From the NCBI GenBank assembly GCA_029266735.1, contig JAQSWG010000008.1:1-64000 (forward strand): a stretch of 64,000 bases of DNA, read 5' to 3'. This document shows, piece by piece, positions 16,479 through 25,111 of this stretch (position 1 is the first letter of the stretch; each line of letters starts with the position of its first letter). The notes below the pieces were generated by a model that was given only the letters and a program-made list of their open reading frames with translations, had not been told where the DNA came from and did no database searches. Source of the stretch: Ornithinibacter sp. Lineage in GTDB: Bacteria; Actinomycetota; Actinomycetes; Actinomycetales; Dermatophilaceae. Position numbers and translations under genes: made by a program.

Positions 16479-18107
16479 TCACGGGAGGTAGATCTTGGCC
16501 TGCAGGGGCAGCCAGTACCCGGCGAGCGCGCCGCTGTGGAAGAGGTAGCTCGGGCGGCCCATGACGATCCCGCTGTAGCGCGTCGGAGCCATCGACGAGC
16601 TCGTCGCACTGATCGTGATGGTCTTGTGTCCCACGACGTTGCCCGCGGAGTCGAGTCGGTATGCCGTGAACGTCGATCCGGCGCGGAAGACCACGGGGGT
16701 CTCGGGGAGGTAGCCGTGGCGGTCGATGGCGCCGAGTCCCCAGGCGATGCCGAAGCCCTCCGCCACCCACCAGCCGGCGTAGGCGCCGGCCGAGATGCGG
16801 TAGGCGATCGGTCCGCCCTTGAGCCGCTGACGGCGGTCGTACGGCGCGCCGGTGGTCCGGGAGAACGCGACGCTCCGGGTCGAGGAGATCGCTCCCGCGG
16901 AGTTGATCCGGTACATCGTGCGGACCTTGGGGGTGATCCGCAGCTGCCCGGTCTGGGCCGGTCTGGGGTAGTCGGTGCGGAACAGGCTGGCGGAGGTGAT
17001 CCACCGGCTGTCCTTGGTCATCCGCCAGAGCACGAGGAACTGCTCGACGTGGACCGGGTGGTAGCTCGGCGTGTTCACCTTGTGCCGCAGGGAGTAGACG
17101 CTGAGCCAGTTGACCCTGCGGAACTCCGAGACCACGCTCCGCTCGATGGTCCACAGGGCACCCAGGAAGAGCCGGCGAGCCGCATCGTCCCCGGTCAGCT
17201 GCCAGTAGTCGTGCAGTCCGTACATCGCGAAGACGTGCCCGTTGAGCACCATCTCGCTGTCCGCGACCGGGTAGCGCGGGTACTCCTCCAGCCAGAGCCG
17301 TCCGGCACCGTCGACCCGCGACGAGAACGGCGCCGTCCCCTCCGGGGCCTGGAGCAGGCTGAGGAACGTCGCGTCGGCGGCGAGCCGCCACTGGGCGTCG
17401 CCGGTGACCTCGAACAACCGGACGAAGACCGAGAGGGCTTGCCCCTGCGCCATGGCCGAGTACCACGGAGCCTGGAGGGTCTCGCTCGTGTCACCGTGGA
17501 CCGCGAAGTCGAAGTCGTAGGGGTAGTACCAGGCGCCGGCGGACTCGACCCGCCGGTCGACGAGGCGCTGGGCGTTCTTCGCGGCCGTCTCGAGGTAGAC
17601 GGGGTCCTTGGTCAGGCGGTACGAGTTGAGGTTGTGCAGCGCGTACTGCGCCTGACCGACCGGATGGTTCCACTGGGTGGTCTGCCCCGGCCAGACGAAC
17701 ATCCGCACTCCGGTGGCATCACGGGTGCCCCACCCACCCCGTGGGGACACGGAGGTGCTTTCGTAGCCCCGCGTCCCCACGGCGACCCGCTGCATGACCT
17801 CGGTGGAGAGCGTGTAGCCACTGATCGGGACGGTTGCCGTACGGTCCCCGTCGGCCGCCTGGAGCCGGGCTGCCTCCTGGCGCTCCTTGACCAGGCGAAC
17901 ATCCCGCTTCGGGGCGCTCGGCGTCCCCTCTAGGCGGCCGAAGTCGTCGGGCACCGTGCCGGTGGTGGGGTCGGGCACGACCTCGACGACACCTCCCAGC
18001 GCGCTCGTCACCGAGGTGACGGACCCAGCCGACGCGGTCGGCGCCACGAGGAGAGCGGCACAGAGGCCGAGTGCCAGCAGCGTCAGGATGGACGGTCGTC
18101 GAGTCAC
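16479..18107 (-). CDS. secreted D-glucuronyl C5-epimerase-like protein
   Basis: 542 aa from GTG 18107, which has AAGGA about ten bases upstream; the track's longer start crosses the divergent promoter. The signal peptide is SILTLLALGLCAALLVAPTASAG. The central region (WNHPVGQAQYALHNLNSYRLT, AWYYPYDFDFAVHGDTSETLQAPWYSAMAQGQALSVFVRLFEVTG, SEMVLNGHVFAMYGLHDYW) matches the C-terminal alpha/alpha-barrel domain of heparosan glucuronyl C5-epimerases. These invert C5 of glucuronate residues inside a polymer, giving iduronate. The last about 150 residues look like a beta-rich wall or carbohydrate-contact region. Secretion and neighbouring uronate-donor genes suggest it edits a surface polysaccharide outside the membrane; substrate and activity are unproved. 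Confidence 0.75.
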   Translation of the reverse strand: MTRRPSILTLLALGLCAALLVAPTASAGSVTSVTSALGGVVEVVPDPTTGTVPDDFGRLEGTPSAPKRDVRLVKERQEAARLQAADGDRTATVPISGYTLSTEVMQRVAVGTRGYESTSVSPRGGWGTRDATGVRMFVWPGQTTQWNHPVGQAQYALHNLNSYRLTKDPVYLETAAKNAQRLVDRRVESAGAWYYPYDFDFAVHGDTSETLQAPWYSAMAQGQALSVFVRLFEVTGDAQWRLAADATFLSLLQAPEGTAPFSSRVDGAGRLWLEEYPRYPVADSEMVLNGHVFAMYGLHDYWQLTGDDAARRLFLGALWTIERSVVSEFRRVNWLSVYSLRHKVNTPSYHPVHVEQFLVLWRMTKDSRWITSASLFRTDYPRPAQTGQLRITPKVRTMYRINSAGAISSTRSVAFSRTTGAPYDRRQRLKGGPIAYRISAGAYAGWWVAEGFGIAWGLGAIDRHGYLPETPVVFRAGSTFTAYRLDSAGNVVGHKTITISATSSSMAPTRYSGIVMGRPSYLFHSGALAGYWLPLQAKIYLP

Positions 18108-18240
18108 GTGTGCAGGTTCCTTGGCGTCACGGCGCGCTCGTGATGGCGCTCCTGAGTGGTGGTGGAGTGTACGGCGTCCGCGACCCCCCGTTCGCGGGCG
18201 TGTGCAAGGGTACTCCACGACGGGACCTAGGCTTGCCCGA
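18108..18240. promoter_or_regulatory. divergent promoter region, GLCE-like gene and wecB
   Basis: 133 bases. TAGGCT at 18228-18233 sits seven bases before the wecB ATG and is the likely -10 of a leaderless transcript. TGGAGTGTAC and GTACTCCA form a loose inverted pair across the middle, a possible operator. The GLCE-like gene has an ordinary Shine-Dalgarno instead. Confidence 0.45.
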
Positions 18241-19299
18241 ATGAAGGTCCTCAGCATCGTCGGTGCCCGTCCACAGTTCGTCAAGCTGGCCCCCATCGCG
18301 CACGCCCTCGAGTCGGCGCGACACGACCACGTCATCGTGCACACCGGCCAGCACTACGACGTGCGGATGAGCGACGTCTTCTTCGACGACCTGGACATCC
18401 CTGAGCCGGACGTGCACCTCGGGGTCGGCTCCGGCAGCCACGGCGTCCAGACCGGTGCCATGCTGTCCTCCCTCGACGCCGTCCTCGAGGAGCACGCGCC
18501 CGACTGGGTGCTCGTCTACGGCGACACGAACTCCACGATCGCCGGTGCCCTGTCGGCGGTGAAGCTGCACATCCCGCTCGCGCACCTCGAAGCGGGTCTG
18601 CGCTCGTTCAACCGTCAGATGCCCGAGGAGCACAACCGGGTCCTCACGGACCACGCGGCCGACCTCTGCCTCGCCCCGACCGAGGTGGCGATGGGACACC
18701 TCGCCGCCGAAGGGCTGGCGGCCCGGTCGATGATGACCGGAGACGTCATGACCGACGTCTGCCTCATGGTGGCCGACAGGGTGGGCGACGTGCGCGCGGC
18801 CCTGCCCGAGGGTGTCGGCGACCGCTACGTCCTCTCGACCATCCACCGCGCCGAGAACACCGACGACCCCGAGCGCCTGCGGGGCATCGTCAAGGGGCTC
18901 GCGTCGCTGCCCATCCCGGTGGTCCTCACGGCCCACCCGCGCCTCGTGCAGCGGGCGCGCCACCACGGGATCGACCTCGACGAGGGATCGCTGCACACCA
19001 TCGAGCCCCTCGACTACCCGGCCATGGTGAGAGCGGTGAGGAACGCGCACCACGTCGTCACGGACTCCGGCGGGCTCCAGAAGGAAGCGTTCCTCCTCCG
19101 CACGCCGTGCACGACCGTGCGCACCGAGACGGAGTGGACCGAGACCGTGGACCTCGGGTGGAACGTCCTCGCCCTCGACCCGGCCGACCTGCCGGCGCTC
19201 GTCGCCCGCCCCGAACCTCCGGCGACGGACGAGACCCCGTACGGCGACGGCCACGCCGCCCACGCGGTGGTCACGGCCCTCGTGAGCAACCGTCGGTGA
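18241..19299 (+). CDS. wecB: UDP-N-acetylglucosamine 2-epimerase (non-hydrolysing)
   Basis: 352 aa. The GT-B-like fold opens with MKVLSIVGARPQFVKLAPI and HTGQHYDVRMSDVFF, then VYGDTNSTIAGALSA and HLEAGLRSFNRQMPEEHNR with the conserved catalytic acids, VLSTIHRAENTDDPERL and TDSGGLQKEAFLLRTPC. All WecB signatures are present. It converts UDP-GlcNAc to UDP-ManNAc, or the 2,3-diacetamido analogue in WbpI-type pathways. Its stop overlaps the next glycosyltransferase start by GTGA, and it heads a four-gene rightward operon. Confidence 0.93.
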   Translation: MKVLSIVGARPQFVKLAPIAHALESARHDHVIVHTGQHYDVRMSDVFFDDLDIPEPDVHLGVGSGSHGVQTGAMLSSLDAVLEEHAPDWVLVYGDTNSTIAGALSAVKLHIPLAHLEAGLRSFNRQMPEEHNRVLTDHAADLCLAPTEVAMGHLAAEGLAARSMMTGDVMTDVCLMVADRVGDVRAALPEGVGDRYVLSTIHRAENTDDPERLRGIVKGLASLPIPVVLTAHPRLVQRARHHGIDLDEGSLHTIEPLDYPAMVRAVRNAHHVVTDSGGLQKEAFLLRTPCTTVRTETEWTETVDLGWNVLALDPADLPALVARPEPPATDETPYGDGHAAHAVVTALVSNRR

Positions 19300-21047
19300 G
19301 CGGCCTGCGCACGGCGGTGCCGCCGCCGGTCCGCCGGATGCTGCGGCCCGGGGTGAGGGCCGCGCGACGCGGCGCCCGCGTCGCGAGGGCGCTGCCGAGG
19401 ACGCCCCGACAGGCCCGCTCCAGGCTCGAGAAGGTGCTCGACCACGTCGTGATCCCCGACGAGCGCCATCGCGCCCGGCTGCTCGCAGCGTGGCGCCTGC
19501 GCACCCGCCTGGGAGCTCTCGGCCGCCAGGACCGACTGGCCGGCCAGGCGCTCGGGCTCGGTCGACGCCTGGCCCGGCGAGGGGAGGTGGAGACGGCGAT
19601 CGCGGTCTACGCGGCGGGTGAGACCGCGCTGCGGTCGCCCGACTCGCGCCTCCTGCTGACGGTCCAGCGGCTGGCACTCGAGCTCCGACAGGGCACCGTG
19701 CCCGCCGACCTCTGGGACCGTGCCCGTGACCTCCTGGCGGCGGCGGACCGCGCGCTCGGCCGAGAGGACCTCGATGCCGCCGGGACACGTCTCCAGGAGG
19801 CGTTCAACCTCGGGTTCCATCGGACGCTGCACTTCGAGGACATCCCGTCCCCCCTCTCCACCGACCCGGACACCTTCCTGGCGCCCTTCGTGGAGTCGTC
19901 GACGTTCCGCCTGGCCACCAGGGCCGGGGACGGCCGCCGCCCGCCCGCCGGAGACCCGGCCACGCGGCCGCACCGCCTCCTCGTGACGACGTTCATGAAC
20001 TGGAACTTCGTCGGCGAGATCATCGACGACTACCGCAACACCGCGGGCGTCGAGGTCCGCACGGTCGACCTCAAGGAGATCCCCGACGGCCCGTGGCGCG
20101 CGCAGCCCGTGGACCTGGTCAAGGACCGGCTGCGACAGGCCACCGGTGGTGGCGGTGTCGACCCACCCCCCGAGGTGCGCGAGGCGTTCGACTGGGCGGA
20201 CACGGTGTTCGTCGAGTGGGGGCACCGGGCCCTCCCGTGGGTCTCGATGCTCCCCGAGCTGCGAGCACGGGTCGTCGCCCGGATCCACAGCTACGAGGCG
20301 TTCACCCCGATGCCGATGCACACCAACTGGGCAGGCATCGACGACATCGTCTTCGTGTCGCCGCACATCCGGGCCCTGTGCGAGGTCACCGTGCCGGAGA
20401 TGGTGGCGCACGCCCGTATCCATACGATCCCCAACCGCAACGTCCTCGCTCCCTACCTGCGGCCCAAGCACCCCGGCGCGGAGTTCACCCTCGGGCTCCT
20501 CGGGTGGAACAACGTCACGAAGGACCCGGCGTGGGCGCTCGACCTGCTGGAGGCCCTCCGTGAGCACGACGAGCGGTGGCGCCTACGGCTCGTCGGGAGC
20601 AACTTCCCGACCAGCAACCTCACCGGCGCGGCCACGGCATACCGCGACGCGCTGCTCCGCCGCATCGCCGCGCTGGGCGACGCCGTCGAGCGTCCGGGCT
20701 TCAGTGACGACGTCCCCGAGGCGCTGCGCCACGTCGGCGTGATGCTCAGCTCGAGCCGCCGGGAGGGCACGCACGAGGGCCTCATCCAGGGGGCGGCGAG
20801 CGGTGCGCTCCCCGTCGTGCGCAACTGGCCGTACGTGGCGCGTTGGGGCGGTGCCAGGACGATGTTCCCCGACGAGTGGGTCGTCGAGACGGCCGGTGAG
20901 GGTGCGGCCCGCGTCCTGGAGGCGACCCGGGCGGGGGCGATTGGTGAACGCGCAGCGTCGCTGGCAGAGTGGACGCTCGGACGTTATGACTGGTCGGTCG
21001 TCCGCCCGCAGCTGGACGCCCTGCTGCTCGACCGGACCCGCACGTGA
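19296..21047 (+). CDS. glycosyltransferase, GT4-like, with long N-terminal extension
   Basis: 583 aa from GTG 19296, overlapping the wecB stop. About 220 N-terminal residues are Arg/Ala-rich and helical (LLTVQRLALELRQG, ARDLLAAADRALGREDLDAAGTRLQEA). A GT-B-like module follows: LLVTTFMNWNFVGEIIDDY, DTVFVEWGHRALPWVSML, ARIHSYEAFTPMPMHTNW, FVSPHIRAL and the donor half LLGWNNVTKDPAWALDLLEAL, SRREGTHEGLIQGAASGALPVV. The FVEW and SYE blocks suggest a family of capsule or wall-polymer transferases. Sugar and acceptor are unknown. Four-base overlaps on both sides bind it into the wecB operon. Confidence 0.72.
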   Translation: MSGLRTAVPPPVRRMLRPGVRAARRGARVARALPRTPRQARSRLEKVLDHVVIPDERHRARLLAAWRLRTRLGALGRQDRLAGQALGLGRRLARRGEVETAIAVYAAGETALRSPDSRLLLTVQRLALELRQGTVPADLWDRARDLLAAADRALGREDLDAAGTRLQEAFNLGFHRTLHFEDIPSPLSTDPDTFLAPFVESSTFRLATRAGDGRRPPAGDPATRPHRLLVTTFMNWNFVGEIIDDYRNTAGVEVRTVDLKEIPDGPWRAQPVDLVKDRLRQATGGGGVDPPPEVREAFDWADTVFVEWGHRALPWVSMLPELRARVVARIHSYEAFTPMPMHTNWAGIDDIVFVSPHIRALCEVTVPEMVAHARIHTIPNRNVLAPYLRPKHPGAEFTLGLLGWNNVTKDPAWALDLLEALREHDERWRLRLVGSNFPTSNLTGAATAYRDALLRRIAALGDAVERPGFSDDVPEALRHVGVMLSSSRREGTHEGLIQGAASGALPVVRNWPYVARWGGARTMFPDEWVVETAGEGAARVLEATRAGAIGERAASLAEWTLGRYDWSVVRPQLDALLLDRTRT

Positions 21048-22408
21048 GACTGAGGACCCACCACATCGTGAGCAGACCGCACCTGTTGTACCTCGCCTGG
21101 GGCTTCCCCCCGGCGGCGAAGTCCTGCACCTACCGCATGCTGGCCACCGCGAACTCGTTCAACCGGGCCGGGTGGCGGGTCACCGTCCTGACCCTGTCCA
21201 AGGACGCGTGGCTTCGCGAGCACGGACTCGACGAGTCGCTCCTGGATCTCGTCGACCCGGAGATCGAGGTGGAGCGGCTCCCCCTGTACCGCGAGGACCT
21301 CGAGACCGACATCCGCACCTACAGCCGGCTGCGGGCCCAGCGGCCCAAGCAGTGGATGAAGTGGCACCGCCGGCAGGACGTCCGTCAGTTCCCGGAGCTG
21401 GTGTTCGGCCGCTGGTACGGCGAGCTCGTCGAGGCGACCAGGGCGATCCACGACCGCGACCCGGTCGACCTCGTCCTCACCTCTGCTGCGCCGTACACCT
21501 TCTTCGGGCCGGCTCTCGACCTCTGGGAACAGGCCCGGGTGCCCTTCGTGCTCGACTACCGCGACGCCTGGTCGATCGACATCATCCATGACAGGCCGGC
21601 CTTCTCTCCGACGAGCCGTCGGGGACGGATCGAGCAGCGGCTGATGGCGGCCGCCCACGAGGCGTGGTTCGTGAACTCACCCATCCGCGACGCCTACGCC
21701 CAGCTGTACCCGCATCGCGCGGACGACCTGCGGATCGTCATGAACGGCTCCGACGTGGCCATCGGCACCAACCGCATCCCGCTGCGCCACCCGGAGAAGG
21801 ACGAGGGTCTCGTCTTCGGCTACCTCGGCACGGTGACCTTCAAGGCCGAGCGCACCCGCGCGCTGTGCGAGGGTTGGCGCCTCGCGGGGGAACGCAGCGA
21901 CGTGATAGCCCGGTCGTCCTTCGTCTTCCGTGGGCACCTGGGGGCGGGCTCGGCCCGAGGGGTCAACGCCCACGCGCGCATCATCGCCGAGTACGCGGAC
22001 CAGGGGATCAGTTACGGCGGTCCGGTCGCCAAGGCGGAGACGGCGGCCGTGTACGCGTCCTGGGACGCGCTGGTCCTCAGCCTCGTCGGGGGACGGTACG
22101 TCACGTCGGGCAAGGTCTTCGACTACGTGTCGACCGGTCTGCCCGTCATGTCGGCTCACGGGAAGGACCACGCGGCGACCGAGGTCCTTCGGGACTACCC
22201 GCTGTGGGTCCGCAACGACGGGCTGACCGCCGAGGACCTCGCGCGGGCGTTCATCGCCACGGCCGAGCTCGTGGAGCGGGCCAGCGTCGAGGACCGGGCG
22301 CGAGCCCGGCAGTACGCGGAGCGATACGAGAGGTACGCCCAGATCGAACCGGCGGTTCAACGGTTGACCTTGCACCTCGCGCCCGCCCTGGTGGAGTCGG
22401 CCCCGTGA
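21044..22408 (+). CDS. glycosyltransferase family 4
   Basis: 454 aa. LLYLAWGFPPAAKSCTYRML at the N-terminus is the usual GT4 acceptor-side start; VLDYRDAWSID and the NSPIRDAYAQLYPH helix follow, then the donor half LVFGYLGTVTFKAERTRALCEGW, GGPVAKAETAAVYASWDALVLSL and VTSGKVFDYVSTGLPVMSAHG. The GTG at 21044 overlaps the previous stop; a second GTG at 21068 is a possible later start. Cytoplasmic, adding a sugar during surface glycan assembly; specificity unknown. Confidence 0.82.
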   Translation: MRLRTHHIVSRPHLLYLAWGFPPAAKSCTYRMLATANSFNRAGWRVTVLTLSKDAWLREHGLDESLLDLVDPEIEVERLPLYREDLETDIRTYSRLRAQRPKQWMKWHRRQDVRQFPELVFGRWYGELVEATRAIHDRDPVDLVLTSAAPYTFFGPALDLWEQARVPFVLDYRDAWSIDIIHDRPAFSPTSRRGRIEQRLMAAAHEAWFVNSPIRDAYAQLYPHRADDLRIVMNGSDVAIGTNRIPLRHPEKDEGLVFGYLGTVTFKAERTRALCEGWRLAGERSDVIARSSFVFRGHLGAGSARGVNAHARIIAEYADQGISYGGPVAKAETAAVYASWDALVLSLVGGRYVTSGKVFDYVSTGLPVMSAHGKDHAATEVLRDYPLWVRNDGLTAEDLARAFIATAELVERASVEDRARARQYAERYERYAQIEPAVQRLTLHLAPALVESAP

Positions 22409-22983
22409 AGGACCGCGCCACCGGGGAACCCTCGACCCTGTCCGCCGTGGAGACCCCCGGCAGCCTGCTGCCGGAACGGCAGGCCCCGGTCCCCCACGTC
22501 GCCGGTCGGCTCGTCGTGCTCTGCCACACCGGACCCGTTCCGCAGATCGTGCACACCTCCATCGAGCAGATCCGCGACAACGGTGGGCGGGTCGTCCTCG
22601 TGGGGCCCCTCGTCCGAGGTGCCGACGCGTCCGCTCCTGCCGACGAGGTGATCGTCCTGCGCCAGCGGGCGGCACCGGTCTACGTCGACAAGGCGAACCC
22701 CCCGCGCAAGTACAGCAGGCAGTGGGTCTCCATCGTCGCGCGGAACCTCACTCGTCGCGCGACCTTCAAGCCGGCGAGGCGTGTGCTCGGCGCCTCGACG
22801 ATGTGGTGGTTGGCCGCCCTCCACAACCGGGCCGCCCTGTCCGCACTCGACAGTGCCGACGTCATCACCGCACTGGATGCCGGGGCCGTCTACATGGTGT
22901 GGGAGGCGTCGAGGCGGAACCGCGCGGCCGCCGCGGTCAACGGCATCGGCCCCACGATGGAACACCTCGGGCTCGCCCGCTGA
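22405..22983 (+). CDS. hypothetical protein, possible GT-B N-domain fragment
   Basis: 192 aa from GTG 22405 (GTGA overlap with the glycosyltransferase stop). After about 30 polar residues comes a Rossmann-like segment, RLVVLCHTGPVPQIVHTSIEQIRDNGGRVVLVGPL, then a basic stretch and DSADVITALDAGAVYMVWEAS. This looks like the N-terminal, acceptor-binding half of a GT-B enzyme without the donor half, so it may be a shortened transferase or a partner protein of the preceding one. I cannot assign a function. Its stop codon lies inside a 26-bp direct repeat. Confidence 0.55.
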   Translation: MKDRATGEPSTLSAVETPGSLLPERQAPVPHVAGRLVVLCHTGPVPQIVHTSIEQIRDNGGRVVLVGPLVRGADASAPADEVIVLRQRAAPVYVDKANPPRKYSRQWVSIVARNLTRRATFKPARRVLGASTMWWLAALHNRAALSALDSADVITALDAGAVYMVWEASRRNRAAAAVNGIGPTMEHLGLAR

Positions 22984-23032
22984 CACCCGGGGCAGAGCCC
23001 ACGCCCCGCTGACACCCGGGGCAGAGCCCACG
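22978..23032. repeat. 26-bp direct repeat, period 29
   Basis: CGCTGACACCCGGGGCAGAG and six further bases (22978-23003) recur at 23007-23032. The first copy contains the stop codon of the hypothetical gene and the second ends just before the stop of the convergent oxidoreductase gene. It looks like a recent local duplication in the intergenic gap. Confidence 0.9.
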
Positions 23033-23033
23033 C

Positions 23034-24020
23034 TCAGACGGTGATGGTCTGCCCCGTGGCGGCCGACTGGATACAGGCCTCGGCGACGCGCACGGTAGCG
23101 AGTCCCTGCTCGAGGGTCACGATGTCGGCGTCCTCGCCGAGCACCGCGTTCCGGAACTGCTCGTGCTCGACGCGAAGGGGCTCGGGCTTGGGGATGGCGT
23201 AGCGCACGACGTCGCCCTCGGACACGCCACGGAAGTTGGCGATGTCGTCCCACGTCGTCGCCACCTCACCGTTGGCGTAGTAGGTGAGGTCCGCTGTGAG
23301 GGTGTCCGCGACAAGGGTGCCCCGCTCGCCGGTGATGATCGTGACGCGCTCCTTGAGCGGCGAGAGCCAGTTGACGAGGTGGTTGGTCACCGTGCCGTTC
23401 GACAGCTGGCCGACCACGGCCACGAGGTCCTCGTGCTCGCGGCCGCTCTTGTATGCCGTGCGCGCCGCCACGGTCACGAAGCTCTGCTGGGTGACCCACG
23501 CCGTGAGGTCGATGTCATGGGTCCCGAGGTCCTTGACCACGCCCACATCGGCGATGCGAGCAGGGAAGGGACCCTGGCGGCGGGTGGCCACCTGGTGCAC
23601 CTCGCCGAGGTCGCCGGCCTCGAGGCGGGCCCTGGCCTGCTGGAGGGCGGGGTTGTAGCGCTCGATGTGGCCCACGGCGCCGACGAGGCCCCTCGTCGCG
23701 AAGGCGTTCGCGAGCTTCTCGGCCGCCGGGGTGTCCGGCGCGAGCGGTTTCTCGATGATCGCGTGGACGCCCGCCTCCGCGAGCGCGAGGCCCACCTCTT
23801 CGTGGTAGGCCGTCGGCACGGCGACCATGCAGTAGTCGATGCCGGCGGCGATGAGCTGGTGGATGTCCTCGTGCACCGGACGCCCCGCGGCGGCGCCGTG
23901 GACATCGCCCCCGGGGTCGGCGACCGCCACGAGCTCGACGCCCGGCAGCGACCCGAGCACCCGGGCATGGTGACGCCCCATCATCCCCAGCCCGATGAGT
24001 CCAGCACGCAGGTCGGGCAC
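23034..24020 (-). CDS. Gfo/Idh/MocA oxidoreductase, WbpB/WlbA-like
   Basis: 328 aa with GTG start at 24020, two bases after the stop of the aminotransferase gene. NAD-binding LRAGLIGLGMMGRHHARVLGSL opens the protein; the hallmark EKPLAPDT follows near residue 90, then GAVGHIERYNPALQQAR and DLGTHDIDLTAWV with the catalytic-region His. In the Wbp/Wlb pathway such an enzyme oxidises C3 of UDP-GlcNAcA to a 3-keto sugar. The order acetyltransferase, aminotransferase, oxidoreductase in one operon supports that role, making a 2,3-diacetamido-2,3-dideoxy-uronate. Confidence 0.82.
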   Translation of the reverse strand: MPDLRAGLIGLGMMGRHHARVLGSLPGVELVAVADPGGDVHGAAAGRPVHEDIHQLIAAGIDYCMVAVPTAYHEEVGLALAEAGVHAIIEKPLAPDTPAAEKLANAFATRGLVGAVGHIERYNPALQQARARLEAGDLGEVHQVATRRQGPFPARIADVGVVKDLGTHDIDLTAWVTQQSFVTVAARTAYKSGREHEDLVAVVGQLSNGTVTNHLVNWLSPLKERVTIITGERGTLVADTLTADLTYYANGEVATTWDDIANFRGVSEGDVVRYAIPKPEPLRVEHEQFRNAVLGEDADIVTLEQGLATVRVAEACIQSAATGQTITV

Positions 24021-24022
24021 CG

Positions 24023-25111
24023 TCAGGCACCAGCCGCCGCGAGGGTGTTGACCGCGGCGACGATCCGCTCGAGGTCCTCCTGGCTCAGCGACGGGTGGAC
24101 GGGCAGCGACAGGCACTCCGCGGCGGCCCGCCTGGTCTCCGGCAGGTCGACGTCGACCTGGAAGGGCTTCAGCTCGTGGTTCGGCACGGGGTAGAACATC
24201 CCCGAGCCGACGTTGTGCTCCTCGCGCAGGGCCTTCGCGAAGCCGTTCCGGTCCTCGGGGACACGCACGGTGTACTGGTGGTAGACGTGGACGGCACCGT
24301 CCGCCACCGGAGGCGGAGTCACCCCGGACAGGTGGGCCGTGAGGAAGGCGGCGTTCTCCTGCCGCGTCTTGGTCCAGCCGTCGACCTTGGTGAGCTGGAC
24401 CCGGCCGATGGCGGCGTGGATGTCGGTCATCCGGGCGTTGAAGCCCACGACCTCGTTGTGGTACTGCTGCTCCATCCCCTGGTTGCGGTACAGGCGCAGA
24501 AGACGTTCGGTGTCGGCGTCCGCCACGGAGACCATGCCGCCCTCTCCCGAGGTCATGTTCTTCGTGGGGTAGAGAGAGAACATCGCGAAGCGCCCGAAGG
24601 CACCCACCGGCGTCCCACCCAGTGAGGCCCCGTGGGCCTGAGCGGCGTCCTCGAAGATCATCAGGCCGTGCCGGTCGGCCACGGCCTGGAGCTCGAGCAT
24701 CCTCGCCGGGTGGCCGTAGAGGTGCACCGGCATGATGCCGACCGTGCGCTCGGTGATCGCAGCCTCGACGGATGCCGGGTCCAGGCAGAAGTCGTGCGCG
24801 CCGATGTCGGCGAAGACGGGGGTGGCTCCGGTGAGTGCCACGGAGTTGCAGGTCGCGGCGAAGGTGAACGACGGGACGATCACCTCGTCGCCCTCGGTCA
24901 CCCCGGACGACAGCAGCCCGAGGTGCAGACCTGAGGTCCCGGAGTTGACGGCGACGCACGAGCGCCCGAGTCCGAAGTGCTCGGAGAACTCCGCCTCGAA
25001 GGCCTTGACCTCGGGCCCCTGGGCGAGCATCCCGCTGCGCAGGACCCGATCGACCGCCTCGCGCTCCTCGTCGCCGATGAGCGGCTTGGCGGGTGGGATG
25101 AACTCGGTCAC
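24023..25111 (-). CDS. DegT/DnrJ/EryC1 PLP aminotransferase, WbpE/WlbC-like
   Basis: 362 aa, GTG start at 25111 overlapping the acetyltransferase stop by four bases. The fold-type I signature runs FIPPAKPLIGDEEREAV, VAVNSGTSGLHLGLL, VPSFTFAATCNSV, PVHLYGHPARM, IFEDAAQAHGA and the PLP lysine in SLYPTKNMTSGEGG near residue 180. HHxxxxYPxPxH-type substrate contacts appear as YHQYTVRVP and GMFYPVPNHELKPF. It should transfer an amino group to the 3-keto sugar made by the neighbouring oxidoreductase. The track protein has 66 extra residues from an overlapping frame. Confidence 0.87.
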   Translation of the reverse strand: MTEFIPPAKPLIGDEEREAVDRVLRSGMLAQGPEVKAFEAEFSEHFGLGRSCVAVNSGTSGLHLGLLSSGVTEGDEVIVPSFTFAATCNSVALTGATPVFADIGAHDFCLDPASVEAAITERTVGIMPVHLYGHPARMLELQAVADRHGLMIFEDAAQAHGASLGGTPVGAFGRFAMFSLYPTKNMTSGEGGMVSVADADTERLLRLYRNQGMEQQYHNEVVGFNARMTDIHAAIGRVQLTKVDGWTKTRQENAAFLTAHLSGVTPPPVADGAVHVYHQYTVRVPEDRNGFAKALREEHNVGSGMFYPVPNHELKPFQVDVDLPETRRAAAECLSLPVHPSLSQEDLERIVAAVNTLAAAGA

